This document shows positions 43,801 through 57,188 of a stretch of DNA of 64,000 nt, piece after piece; the first letter of the stretch is position 1, and each line of letters opens with the position of its first letter. Below the pieces are notes generated by a model that did no database searches, had not been told where the DNA came from, and was given only the letters and a program-made list of their open reading frames with translations. Location of the stretch: positions 4,982,001 through 5,046,000 of the forward strand of contig NC_089864.1 of the NCBI RefSeq assembly GCF_036373705.1. The letters run 5' to 3'. Both the position numbers and the translations under genes were made by a program. This stretch comes from Amia ocellicauda (taxonomy: Eukaryota; Chordata; Actinopteri; Amiiformes; Amiidae).

Positions 43801-45987
43801 ACAAGACACAGTTCAAACAAGTTTTTTTCTCCAGAACGAGAGGGATACTTGCCTTCAAAAAATGGGAATGCCGTATCACAAGCAACAACCAGCAACGAAT
43901 ACTGGTTTCCAACAGCTAAATTGTTAATGGCTTCATATTGTAAATTCCCTTTAACCTACAAGAGAAGAACAATTTGATCCAGGCCTAATGATCTTAAACA
44001 TATCAATTATTTACTGTGCTTACAATTTAGTGACAATATTTATTTATTGAATATTTTTAAAATATATAAGATAATGTATATTCAACAAGTTACCTGACAT
44101 AATCCAATAAGAATAAATAATTAAAACGGTGAGTGTTTATCTCTAAAACTACAGGATGCCACGCACGTTGCTTACCACAATCTCGGGAGACACGGGCGAC
44201 AGCATGGCAAACCTGTCATTGCTGCCCAAACCAGATAACAGGCAAAATGTAAAATTCCTGTTAATGGGGTAAACGTCATCGTCGGTGCAGTTCACTTTCG
44301 CAACAATGGAACCGTTTGCCATTGTTTCGGGGATGATGACACTACAGAAAAGAAATCGTAACAATAAACCAAGATCTATACAACACAAATGTAAGAAAAG
44401 AAAGTCTTCATACTCCAAATCTATAGATAACAAACATTAAATACATTTAAACATGCATAAGTAAACAAACACACAGCAAATGCTTTGGTTCTTCATCATG
44501 GTAGTAATATGTATAAACGTAGCGAAAGATAATCCCTAATTTTAAACTGTGTGTGTCATTTGCACAGTGTGAACCCACGGTGTCTCGGGAGTGGGAAGCA
44601 GGCGGGCGGGAGCACCTGTAGGCGCCGGGAGAGCAGACCGGGGGCTTGTCATTGATGTCTGTGACATTGAACACGATCACTGTGCTGTTGGACTTGGAGG
44701 AAATGTTGGGGGAGAAGTCCTGAACGGAGACTTTGATGTAAATGAGCGGCTCGTCCCGCAGCGGCGCCTTGTCTCTGTCCATCTGCACAGTCACCACGAT
44801 GACCCCCGAATCTGGGAGGACAGCAGTTCGGGTGTCAAGCCATTGTCAGCAGACGGGGACCCCTTTAAATCCCCCTTGGATGGAGATAAGTGTGGATCTG
44901 TGACGAGGGACCCCACATCTCCTCACAGTGAAACACAACAGGACAGAAAAGCCCGTATGATGCTTACATGGATCAATGGCAAAGTACTTAGTGTCGTTGA
45001 TGCTGTATCGGAGGAAGCCCACATAGTTGAAGTCGTCGGGGTCTTGGGCCCTCACGGTGGCCACCACGGTGCCAGGCAGCTGTTCTTCTGGGATCTGGAT
45101 TATCCCAAAGGTCCTGCAAACCGAGATACAGCATCGCAGTAATGCAAATTGGATACACACTCATACATGCATTCAAATTTTACACATTTGGTTAAAATGG
45201 ATTATGGAATCGGTGTTGGAATGGTTTGGAATTCTTTAATGAGGTCATGCAGTGAAATCAATTAAATACTGGATATTCAAAGTGTGCTGTGAAATTAGTT
45301 TGTATACAGATTTGTTTACACATTGTGACATCCATGGAGCAAAGTACAGCTCCTATATTCCCTAGCATCTAAAAATAATTGAAAAATAAGGCTCACTGGA
45401 AGGGCAAATGGTGAATGAAACAACAACGCCTGGATATTGCTGTTACAACAGGCATCTGTTACAGCTGGGGTTTGTCGTGTTGTGTATGGAACAAACTCCC
45501 AGCCATGTTGTTGAAGCCGACTCCTCGATATCCCTCAAGAAGAAACCGGGTGGGCTTCTTGGATCGCACAATTAATAACGGCGGAGCAAGGGAGCGGTTT
45601 GGGACACAGCTCAGCTTCACTGATTTGGTCTTTAAATAAGATACACACACCCCTGCAGAAATATTGAGCTTACGTGATGAAATGTGGGGCTTTGTCATCG
45701 GTATTTACAATGTACACGACAATCCGCCCAGTTATATTCTGACCACCAGCCGATACTGTAACATTGAGAAGATAGCTATAAGAAATCAAAGGAACACATT
45801 TAATTCACTCAGTCTCCAGGATGTGTATGCAAAATAACTATATTTTATATATATATATAAAAAGTCAAATATTTAAAATCATGGGTTTTCATTGTGATAT
45901 ATATACAGCTCTGGAAATTAATGGAAATTAAGAGAACACTTAACATTGATTTCTGAACTTGGAGTGGTCTCTTAATTTGTTCCAGAG

Positions 45988-46022
<35 letters not shown>

Positions 46023-47975
46023 AATGAAAACCCATGATTTTAAATATTTGACTTTTTATTGGTGCAGAGCATCCAGTTTGCCACTCAATTCTGCATCCTT
46101 GACTGAATTAAGGTATCTTAATTACTTGAGAGTGGAAGGTTATTCAGGTTTTTGTTCCAAACATTCTCTAAATTAAATGACAGATTAGGGTTTCAGAATA
46201 AGCCTCCTGTGTGTAATAGTGCGTGTGTTTAAGTGTGTGTGTATTACCTGTGTGGATCAGTCTCAAAATCAAACATCTTCAATGACTGAATCACGCCAGC
46301 GCTGTTGATCTTAAACACTGTACTCGGCATGAGATAATACTACAACACACAAGGAGAGACACATAAGCTAAACGTTTCATCTGCCATGAATACAAGTTAA
46401 ACTGTAGAACATTCCTGGGTATATGCATCAGTTGGAAGCTGCTGAAATGATAACATATCTGTGTTTGCTCAACACGCCTGCTGTTATTCAGGTATCAGTC
46501 TGGTCATGTGGTATCGAAGATTTACTCACCTGGATACTGCCCGGTTCAGAGGAATAAACGCTGACCTGATATGACAGGGACTCGTGCTCTTTGAGATAAA
46601 TGACTTCATCTGGCGAGAAAAAGGCAGGTGACACTTAACGAGCCCTGCAGCAGGTTATGCAAATGAAAATCAGATACTGCTCTATTCATTTGATTACCTT
46701 GATTCCCCAGACATAGTAGTGCGTTGCTTGGACTTGTGAAACCCACAGTGAGAGTCCTGAGGTCGGTGTTTCCCGCTGTGTCTTCAGCAAATATCTGCAG
46801 CTGTGCAGTTTCTGGGGGGTTCAGCCAATCCAGCACAGGGTTCCCAAGCCAAACCACCTGGAACACATGTGGTGATTTCAACAGACCTTCAAAGACAAGG
46901 GCATCTTAATGAAATGGCTGAACTAAACTGAAAATAGTAAAGGCAGTACTCTCCGTGTTTATTGTTATCGGACACATGTACAGATTATCTACTGATACAA
47001 AACGGCAGCAAGAAACATGTAAATTAACAGCACAATGTTAGAAACTCTCACAAATGAGTAAATTATTGATCAACTTTGGAGAGTCCACCCCAAAATGTCT
47101 CATTAAATGATTACCCCCAAGTAAGCTGATGACTATGTTGCAGTATTACACAGGGTCTGTGCTTTGTCACCTGTGCAGTTATTTAAAGACAATGTATAAT
47201 ACACGTGACCTAAATAAATAAATACATATTATTGGCTTTCTGAAATAACAAAAGCCCAATAAAGTCTTCACCCGAAATGTGGAGGAGAATTACAGCAGCC
47301 TTGATCTTAAACCCTCTAAAAACATATCTTTGTATTCAAATGCAGTACTTCCCAGTCCTTCAGCACAGCTTGGGAAACACAAATTACATCACAATGTTAC
47401 TATTTTTTACTAAGTTATGTTTTGAAGCATTCAGTTCAATGGATGGAAATGGAAACCAGCTAAGCTAGTAGAGTAGCAAGTCTCTGATCTACATTTGTTT
47501 TCTCCAAGCGCTGGTCAGATAACACACCTGGAAGAGGTTGGAGGAGAGTGCGGACACACTGAAGGCCCGAGATACCGGCTGGGTGGTCACTATGCTGGGA
47601 AATCCCGGGGCGAGTGGTGAATCTGGGTCTGTGTCCACCGTGAACCTCCGCACGACTGTCCCAGCTGGGCTGTCCAGTGGAAGAGTGGCAGTAGACTCTA
47701 GGCCCATCATCTGGACATCTCCATCCACAACTGCGCCTCACAGCAGACACAATTCAATATCCAAGGCAATGACAAGCAGACACAAACATGGTTCATATCT
47801 ATGACGTCCCCTTATGAAACAAGCATATATTTGTCAAACACCATAAGAGATGTATGATCCAGAATTGGCCCTGTTTAAGTAATTTATGAGCAATAAAATG
47901 CACAAACTCACCACATTCCTGGAGTAACTCTGTCAAGAGAAACACACACACCCGAACTGCTGTGAATGGCTTCAT
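40825..47975 (-). CDS. cdhr4: cadherin-related single-pass membrane protein, most like CDHR4
   Basis: Fifteen exons (minus order): 47975-47912, 47730-47528, 46857-46698, 46609-46530, 46339-46248, 45775-45674, 45113-44968, 44811-44616, 44341-44176, 43955-43853, 43664-43569, 43348-43116, 42637-42466, 42357-42110, 41097-40825. The sum is 2334 bases, in phase at all 14 junctions, giving 777 residues (human CDHR4 is about 788). A signal peptide (KPFTAVRVCVFLLTELL) precedes cadherin repeats with linker motifs NTDDKAPHF (about 225) and DINDKPP (about 337), the PEEQLPGTVVATVRAQDPD and DPYSGVI signatures, and a transmembrane helix at about 705-727 (WYIFFVPVVGTLISLGLLIWVV) with a 50-residue tail lacking a catenin-binding site. 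Cadherin-related proteins mediate calcium-dependent contacts. The intron after 43853 needs a GC donor. Family call is firm; the CDHR4 orthology rests on length and layout. Confidence 0.78.
41450..42000. mobile_element. possible LTR-retrotransposon remnant in the last cadherin intron
   Basis: The stretch with AACAAAGAAGGTCAGGCTAA, AACAAGCTCAGGTCAGTAAA, GCTTGGGATTGCTA and TATATAGGGACATGAAGCGC resembles, from memory, the terminal region of Gypsy-type fish LTR elements. No coding part and no second LTR were found. Confidence 0.35.
45476..45640 (+). mobile_element. LINE 3'-end fragment in a cadherin intron
   Basis: Contains TGGAACAAACTCCCAGCCAT and GTTGTTGAAGCCGA, then CAAGAAGAAACC, the same type of reverse-transcriptase C-terminus (WNKLPAMLLKP) as the LINE tail at 24150. 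The usual TTCTTATG tail is absent. Confidence 0.6.
45857..46059. repeat. long palindrome with a nested Tc1-type MITE
   Basis: Perfect 44-base arms (45857-45900 and 46016-46059, including AAGTCAAATATTTAAAATC and GGGTTTTCATTGTGATAT) flank TA repeats. Inside these is a small palindromic element (45905-45992) whose ends are ACAGCTCTGGAA / TTCCAGAGCTGT with TA at both sides, the mark of Tc1/mariner MITEs. It lies in the intron between the exons at 46248 and 45775 of the cadherin gene. Confidence 0.92.
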
Positions 47976-49869
47976 TTCACGCTAGCTGCGCAACAGACCC
48001 AGGCAGGAGCTCTCTTGTCGTGCGCAGAGTTGTTGTGCTGACAGTGAGGGTGCTTTTGCCATTCTGTCACTTGGAGATGTTTGATAGGAGTCAAGGAGAG
48101 TAAAAGTCAACCTGCAATAACTTTATTTGTTTATAGGAGAAGGTGTTTGCTTTGGCCGAGGACATAAAGCGCGGGTGTTTTTGCTGTTTTAACAAACGCT
48201 AATCTCATATAAAAGCCAGATTACACACAATGACAAAATCGTTGATGATGTAAGTAAACAGATGTGCGACATTCAAGAATTGTTAGTTAATCTGCCAGTA
48301 AATTTCAACCAATTGCCAACATATAAACGCAACATGTAAAGTGTTGGTCCTGTGTTTCATGAGCTGAAATGAAAGATCCCAGACATTCTCCATACGCAGT
48401 TTGGAGGGAGTTTGTTCCAGTTCCCACCAATATCCAGCAACTTCGCACAGCCAATGAAGAGGAGCAGGACACGATCCACAGCCTGACGTGTTGCGCAGCA
48501 TGAGGCAAATGGTGTCTGATCCACACTTTTAGGGTTAGGGTTGTGGTTGAGGTTCAGGCTGGAGTTCAGAAAGAGATTTTGGGGTTGTTGGGTAAATCAA
48601 GATTTGATCCCTCCAACTTCCCCAAGTGCACTGGCACTTCCAGGTCATGAGGGTATCCCAGTGTCCCTTGAAGTGTCCCTATGTAAAAGTATATTTTTTA
48701 TAAAGAAACATATATATATATATATATATATATTGAAAAATAAAGGAGTAAAATATGATATTGATCTTTGTTTATTGATTAGAGTTGGAGGTTGTGGTTG
48801 TCAATGAAGCTTTTAGGCCTGATTTTACTAAAATAAAACTGTAATTCATTAAATATTCACAAGAACAGTATTTTCTAAGACTCTTTTCTGCCCCTCTTGT
48901 TCGTCAGGGTCTTTCTGTCCCATAAATTATGCCTATGGAGGCCTGTATTTCTCATATGTACTGGTACTTCTGGCTAATAAACAATGAGGCTTGTACTGAT
49001 TGTTTACGAGTAACTGAAATGGTTAAAAAAATTATAATGTATGAAATGCATATGCATACATGTCCATCTGGGTGATGGAGGGATGAACCGAACCATCTGC
49101 AAACCTTCAACCGTGACTCAGCCATGAACCGTGTTCAGCTCCTTCCCCCTCGTGATGAAAGCAAATAACGGAAGCAAATACCTGAAATCACTCCTTCTTG
49201 ACAGCTCTGCCAACTGTAAACACCATAACCAAGCAACGGTCCACTGGGCACACTGACCACACAAAGGGATCTGAGCTTTACACACATGGGCTCAAATGAT
49301 GAAATTATATCTTCTGAATTCAGCTTCCAAGAGCGAACCTATACTCCCAACTCGACTGAAAGAAAGAATGAGTATCGCTTTTCGTAACTTGAACTCAGCA
49401 GTAATGGAAGGCGGTGTCCAGTAAGGAAGTGAAGTGAATGACTACAGATGAAACCTTTTGTCCCCAAGAAAGCAATGCTCACTTCAAACCCCATGCACTT
49501 GGTAAAGAATGCCACTGTACACCGAATAGGAGATGTGAAAAAGCACAAAGAATAATCTTGCACCTCTTGTACCTCCTGGAATCAGTACATGTACCACAAT
49601 CAGAGGCGATATCTCTACTGTGTCTGTTTGCTATAGAGATTGTTTACCAACATATCAATAAGGTTCTGTACAGTTTGCTTTAGCATTAGTTATCTGTAAC
49701 ACATTGACAGACACATCAGTGTTATAAGTCAGGTCTGTTTGAGCAGCATTTTTATTTCTTCATACACAAGGTTTATGTTAGTCCTGCTAAACCACTTGTC
49801 CAAAGCCAGTTTATCGCCAGGTTAGATCCTGAAAATCAAATCATGTTGTAAGTCAACCTGACCAACATA
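47976..49869. other. upstream of the cadherin gene, no further gene seen
   Basis: Holds the cadherin promoter region by position (no TATA box or CpG island evident), a Tc1 fragment (48316-48525), a TA microsatellite (48711-48733) and anonymous AT-rich sequence. Confidence 0.5.
48316..48525 (+). mobile_element. Tc1-like transposon fragment
   Basis: The left part (AACGCAACATGTAAAGTGTT, then GTTTCATGAGCTGAAATGAA) is the end of a salmonid-type Tc1 element. It jumps directly to the transposase C-terminus (REFVPVPTNIQQLRTANEEE), so everything between is deleted. Confidence 0.75.
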
Positions 49870-51078
49870 CACTCACCTAAAGGATTATTAGGAACACCTG
49901 TTCAATTTCTCATTAATGCAATTATCTAACCAACCAATCACATGGCAGTTGCTTCAATGCATTTAGGGGTGTGGTCCTGGTCAAGACAATCTCCTGAACT
50001 CCAAACTGAATGTCTGAATGGGAAAGAAAGGTGATTTAAGCAATTTTGAGCGTGGCATGGTTGTTGGTGCCAGACGGGCCGGTCTGAGTATTTCACAATC
50101 TGCTCAGTTACTGGGATTTTCATGCACAACCATTTCTAGGGTTTACAAAGAATGGTGTGAAAAGGGAAAAACATCCAGTATGCGGCAGTCCTGTGGGTGA
50201 AAATGCCTTGTTGATGCTAGAGGTCAGAGGAGAATGGGCCGACTGATTCAAGCTGATAGAAGAGCAACTTTGACTGAAATAACCACTCGTTATAACCGAG
50301 GTATGCAGCAAAGCATTTGTGAAGCCACAACACGTACAACCTTGAGGCGGATGGGCTACAACAGCAGAAGACCCCACCGGGTACCACTCATCCCCACTAC
50401 AAATAGGAAAAAGAGGCTACAATTTGCACAAGCTCACCAAAATTGGACAGTTGAAGACTGGAAAAATGTTGCCTGGTCTGATGAGTCTCGATTTCTGTTG
50501 AGACATTCAGATGGTAGAGTCAGAATTTGGCGTAAACAGAATGAGAACATGGATCCATCATGCCTTGTTACCACTGTGCAGGCTGGTGGTGGTGGTGTAA
50601 TGGTGTGGGGGATGTTTTCTTGGCACACTTTAGGCCCCTTAGTGCCAATTGGGCATCGTTTAAATGCCACGGCCTACCTGAGCATTGTTTCTGACCATGT
50701 CCATCCCTTTATGACCACCATGTACCCATCCTCTGATGGCTACTTCCAGCAGGATAATGCACCATGTCACAAAGGTCGAATCATTTCAAATTGGTTTCTT
50801 GAACATGACAATGAGTTCACTGTACTAAACTGGCCCCCACAGTCACCAGATCTCAACCCAATAGAGCATCTTTGGGATGTGGTGGAACGGGAGCTTCGTG
50901 CCCTGGATGTGCATCCCACAAATCTCCATCAACTGCAAGATGCTATCCTATCAATATGGGCCAACATTTCTAAAGAATGCTTTCAGCACCTTGTTGAATC
51001 AATGCCACGTAGAATTAAGGCGAAAGGGGGTCAAACACAGTATTAGTATGGTGTTCCTAATAATCCTTTAGGTGAGTG
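49870..51078 (+). mobile_element. Tc1/mariner transposon copy B, near full length
   Basis: Inverted ends CACTCACCTAAAGGATTATT / AATAATCCTTTAGGTGAGTG, with TA at both sides. It is about 1.2 kb and carries one plus-strand transposase frame. It is nearly identical to copy A (24668-25451) over the shared part, which points to recent activity of the family in this genome. Confidence 0.93.
50018..51046 (+). pseudogene. Tc1/mariner transposase with one premature stop
   Basis: 342 codons in a single frame, with a TGA at 50198-50200 between the DNA-binding part (SNFERGMVVGARRAGLSISQ) and the catalytic part. The triad blocks WSDESRF, FQQDNAPCHK and [11 protein letters not shown] are intact. Near the C-terminus (about 51020) it lacks 12 bases present in copy A. 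TGA at this spot is what a CpG-type C-to-T change of an Arg codon would give (inference). Confidence 0.85.
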
Positions 51079-51129
51079 TATATATGAGCTGGGTTATTGT
51101 TACTTTGTATTTCAATTATTACTGACATA

Positions 51130-52520
<1,391 letters not shown>

Positions 52521-52889
52521 TATAAATACAACAAAAACAGAATTAATTACTCATGTGCACCTTTATCTATACTTTTATAATTATTCCAAAGCTATTTTTA
52601 AAATAGTTTTAAATGGACATTTAAATTTGGCAGGTCTGTGGGTTTTATTCTCTTGCTAAGCAGCTTGCACTTTGCTTCCACCGTTGCATTAATTCCTGGA
52701 GGCTGGACGAGGCCTTGTCAATCGGAGCTCACATGCGGCATTTCAGTGCTTCTGAGAAATACCAGAGAGAGGGGGAACTAACTGTGAAGGTGCTGGGCAG
52801 AGCTGGGAGCGAGCTGGGTGTTCAGCCAGCAATTAAGCTGAGTTACTTCAGTAAACAAATAATTGAGTGACATCTGTGTATATATATAT

Positions 52890-52930
<41 letters not shown>

Positions 52931-54561
52931 TTAAAGAAAACGAATTCATTTTGTATAAGGAAATTGGAATAGGAGAAAGAATAGCTGTTAGGATGCAGAG
53001 CAACCCCGCGGTGGCCTGGGCTTTCCCTGCTCGGCGCATACAGCACTCTCAGAGGAAATACAATAAAACAGTGTAAGGGACTGAGATTAGGTCGCTGCCT
53101 TATGAGTACATGCAAGTGTTCTACTACAAACGGTGCAACAGTGTCTATAAACTGTAATGTCCTGGGATATAAGGAATAGTTACATTACTAATTCTAATAA
53201 TATTGATGCTGATACAGATGGATAGAAAACTAACTACTATTATCTGTCTTTACAGGAGCCAGCAACAATGAATATCTTATCTCTCACATTTCTCCCACAG
53301 GTTCCCTGTCCACATGCCATGACACAAAGTGCTTATTCTCCCCTCTCGCACAGGCATATGTCCTCATGGCCACTGATGCCAGTGTGTGTGTCACAGGCGG
53401 TGCGTGACGGGCAATTTAATCACTGATTAGTTAATTATTGTATTTGTTTCTTTCACTGTTATATTGGTGTGTGCACTTTAAATTGAATAATGGTTATTTT
53501 CACTTATGAAGTAAGTTCTTTTACTTCCTTATTTTGGTTGTATTATTTTCTGTGTTTAATTGGGTTATTGGGTTTTTAATTGTTTTATTGTTTGTCCGGC
53601 CCAGTACACGCCGCCAGATACATTCTCACCTGGACCTGCATAATCTCTCCTAATCACCTTCCTGTGCACCCTGGGTCTCTGCTTTTGGACATATAAGCTG
53701 ATAGGGATCGTTCAGGTGACAGACACAGAGGTTCATAGACAGAACAGCTTGTGAGGTGGTGCTGGTGAAGGGAGCAGAGGAGACTTTTCCAGGGCTGATG
53801 AGCTCTTTATCTTCCAGTGGATTACAAATAGTACAATGGAGACTCTGAACCCTGAGACGCCAATGAGATACATCAAGGACTTGGCAGCGGAGCAATGATT
53901 GCGAGAGCTTCGAATAACTCAGTCCATGGGTTTTTGTTGACTGTATGTGTAACAGAGTGGTAATTAGTGAGAGCACGAGTGACTCGGCTTTGAACATGGA
54001 AATTAAGAGCCATACGCATTAGTACTGTTGAACTCGGCTTTATTTGAACCGGGTGCATCCCATCTCCCCCGGTATTCGCCACGTTCAGCTATATTTAGAG
54101 AAGAATATTATTGTGGATCGTATTGCAGAGTCGTGGCAAGGAATGAACTGTGAACATTGATTTTTCTTCTTACCTGAGGTCTTCCATTTCCAGTCTGCTG
54201 CTGTCCGTCTGGCCAGCAGGGTGCTGTCGGGCTGCGAGAGAGAATGAGAAGTTAGAACTGACCTACCTGTGTGATTGGAGTGTTGATCATATCTGCGAGA
54301 GGAAAAATCATTAGTGTCTTTTGTAAAGGAGATATAATTCTATACAAAATAGTTTTATAGGATTTTATGAGTTTTCTTATTTTCCTTTCTTATTTCTTTG
54401 GTTCTATTTTTGGGTAGGGTTTTTAGCATTTTATTGCCCTTCAAATTAAAGGCAGTTTTAGCTAGGTTTTACATGGTTACTTTTTATATAATTCTGTACA
54501 TTTATCCAGGACAGTCTTCATGCCCTGTCTGGAGCATTGTTAAATATTGTTATATTTTACC
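52521..54561. other. intergenic, no gene recognised
   Basis: Holds a TA microsatellite (about 52877-52928) and anonymous sequence. A minus-strand frame at 53650-53997 has no recognisable domain. Confidence 0.5.
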
Positions 54562-54847
54562 TGCCTGTGTGAGTGTCTTGCGGTCCCGTCGAGCCTGCCG
54601 GGGAGAGTATTGGAGTGGGTAGACAAGCTCCTCCTTCGTACAACAAAGGAGGTGGTGTGGTCAGGTAGCATAGTCGCCCCTAAGCACCCACTAGGGTGTG
54701 ACGTGTATGGACGGACAGGAGGGAGGGGGATGGTGGAAGCATACTATGCTCACCATACTCTGGGAAAAGTAATATACTCTGCTGATTCCAACACGAAGAT
54801 GTCCAGGAATTGATGGACCGAGCATTAACTATTAATCTCTCGTCCTC

Positions 54848-55915
54848 GTGGCCACTGGAGAAACCTCAAAATCAATTTCCCCGGCCTTATTCCTAAATGT
54901 CTTGCCTGTGTGGTCATCATTGACCACTTTTCCTGACTGTTCTGCCACCATGGCTGCCCACATCTTCGCTTCTGAGGTTGTCCCTCGCTGGGGCGTGTGT
55001 CGACAACTCAACTCTGACCAGGGCACGCATTTTACGAGCACGGTTATGAAACTCGCTTGTCTCCTTCTGGGTGTGAAGCGACGTTTTCACATCCCATACC
55101 ATCTTCAGAGTAGTGGCCTGGTGGAACGTGCTAATCGCACTTTTAAGGAAAGCCTGACCTCTCCTCACCACCGGGAAGTCTGGACTGTTGCTCTCCCAGC
55201 TGTCCTTTTATAAACTGCATGCCTCCCTGTCACATCAGACTCCGCTCTCTCCTTATGAGCTCATGACGGGCCGTACAATGCAACTTCCTGCTGATCTTTG
55301 GGGCCCTACAACTCCTCTGCCCCATTTAAAGACTACCTCCATGACTATGCCCGTGCCCTCTCTACGCACCTCTTTTCCCTTCTTCAAGATACTCGGGACC
55401 AACTATGTATTCGTGATCTAGAATCCTCTCTTTCTTCTCCCTCCCTCCCTCCCTCCCCCTGGGAGCCTTGTTGTGGTTAACACCCTCACACGGTCCTTCT
55501 CACTACAGCCTCGTCTGTCTGTGTGGACGGCAGGGGAAGGCGGGGGGGTGCTGGGGGTGCTGGAAGCACTGGTCTCAAACCAACAGCACAGCAACAGTTA
55601 GCATATTCTCTCCCCTCTGAAACCTATATATGTCAGAATGCTTCCTGTAAGTGGCTTTAGCAATTGTTCTATCATTGGCATCACACACGCATACTGCACA
55701 CGCTTCTGCCCATATACCACATCCCATAGCCACACGGAGGCCTTTAACTCATCCGTCCCCGCCACCAATGGCACATATTGGATTTGTGGCCTCAGAGCCT
55801 ATTGGGTCCTTCCAGCAAATTTCACAGGTTGTTGCTATTTGGAACATGTACTGCATATCCTGCCTTACGCAACATCTCCACGTTCCCAGGCATCCCTGTC
55901 ATCCACCTGTTAAGA
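54848..55915 (+). pseudogene. endogenous retrovirus remnant: integrase end and envelope surface fragment
   Basis: 54848-55213 reads as the later part of a retroviral integrase core: the block NSDQGTHF supplies the second catalytic Asp and SSGLVERANRT the Glu; the first Asp region is not in the frame. The integrase end continues in another frame at 55188-55330 (TPLSPYELMTGR), so at least one frameshift is present. 55638-55913 looks like part of an envelope surface subunit (NGTYWICG, then a Cys-Cys-Tyr block, with several N-glycosylation sites). The order pol then env, and the gamma/epsilon-like integrase, suggest a class I-type fish ERV. Gag, protease, most of pol and the fusion subunit are not recognised. 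The copy is broken and non-functional. Confidence 0.7.
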
Positions 55916-56019
55916 TGAGGAGTCCTATGTGACTAACTCTGTCCTTGTCTATAATTAATGCTGTCTGTACTTGACGTTCTTTATATAAAAATAGGAAAAA
56001 CAAATATCCAGAATGTCTG

Positions 56020-56260
56020 CACCATATAAGGAGTAGTATTATGTGTTATGATAATGGACAAATTCCTGGTCTGCCCTGCAACTAGATCTGTAACGCTGTA
56101 ATATGTCCTAAGGAGACTTACATGTCTGAAGAGATTGGAAGAGATTCCGTTGCGTCATGTACTATATCATATAAATGTGATCATATTCTTCTGAGCTGCT
56201 TTTATTGGCAATAAACTTCTATGTTCACATACTTTTGGTTCATCGGACTGACTTATTGGG
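56020..56260 (+). mobile_element. possible 3' LTR of the retroviral remnant
   Basis: After the envelope fragment there is a TATATCATATAAATG stretch, then about 60 bases later AATAAA in GGCAATAAACTTCTATG, arranged like the promoter, R and U5 parts of an LTR. The matching 5' LTR was not found. Confidence 0.3.
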
Positions 56261-56483
56261 AAAATCCATACTCAGATAAGAGTTGGATTCAACAGTGGGG
56301 CAATGCTCCAAGGAGGGGCAATACTATGTAGGCTGTGAACTCGCAGCTCTCCATTTTTGAAAGCATCTAGACCAATCATGGATCAATTATGTGAGCTCAC
56401 ATTGTGAGTTTTAGAAAGGGAAGTCAATGGATGCCTGGGGCTTAAATCATTTAGGATGAAATTGTTTCTCAGATGCTATTGGG

Positions 56484-56911
56484 ACACACAAGCTAAACGC
56501 TTCATCTGTCATGGATACAAATTAAACTGTAGAACATTCCTGGGTCTGTGTGTCAGTTGGAAGCTTCTGAAATGATAACATATCTGCGTTTGCACAACAT
56601 GCCTCCTGTTATTCAGGTATCAGTCTGGTCGTGTGGTATCAAAGATTTACTCACAAGGATACTGCCCACTTCAGAAAAATAAACCCTGACCTGGTACAAC
56701 AGGGACTCGTGCTCTTTGAAATAAATATCTGGCGAGAAAAAGACAGGTGACCCTTAATGAGCTCCTGCAGCAGGTTATGCAAATGAAAATCAGATTCCAA
56801 ATATTCAATATCCAAGGCAGTGACAAGCAGACACAAACGTGGATCATATCTATGACCTCCCCTTACAAAACAAGCATAGATTTGTCAAACACCATAAGAG
56901 ATGTATGATCC
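56484..56911 (-). pseudogene. decayed duplicate fragment of the cadherin gene
   Basis: 56484-56795 matches 46357-46673 of the cadherin gene (exon 4, 46609-46530, with flanking introns), and 56803-56911 matches 47750-47862 (the intron between exons 1 and 2). Exons 3 and 2 and their introns are deleted between the two blocks. The exon copy has an internal deletion in the ATAAATGACTTCATC part and several substitutions, so it is not functional. Same orientation as the source gene. Confidence 0.88.
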
Positions 56912-57188
56912 TACACACACACCTGTACTGAAGAGTCACTACACACACACACCTTCATCGATGAGGGCAACAATTAAAAAGGAAACAGAGCTACATATGC
57001 TGGACACAGAGTCCTACCGAAGGCTCTGACGAGAACAGACTGAAGCCATAATCTCTGACCTCTGTTATGAGCTGATGTCATGTAAGATTCACACATCTAC
57101 CAATGCATGTAAGGAAGCCCAAAATACAGGAAGCACTGCTGTGAAGAGGAAGTGTGAGACTCTCAGTCCACACAGACGCATCGCAGAC

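Noticed and set aside
48530-48560. Telomere-like TTAGGGTTAGGG
   Set aside because: Only two units in an otherwise unrelated GGTT-rich stretch.
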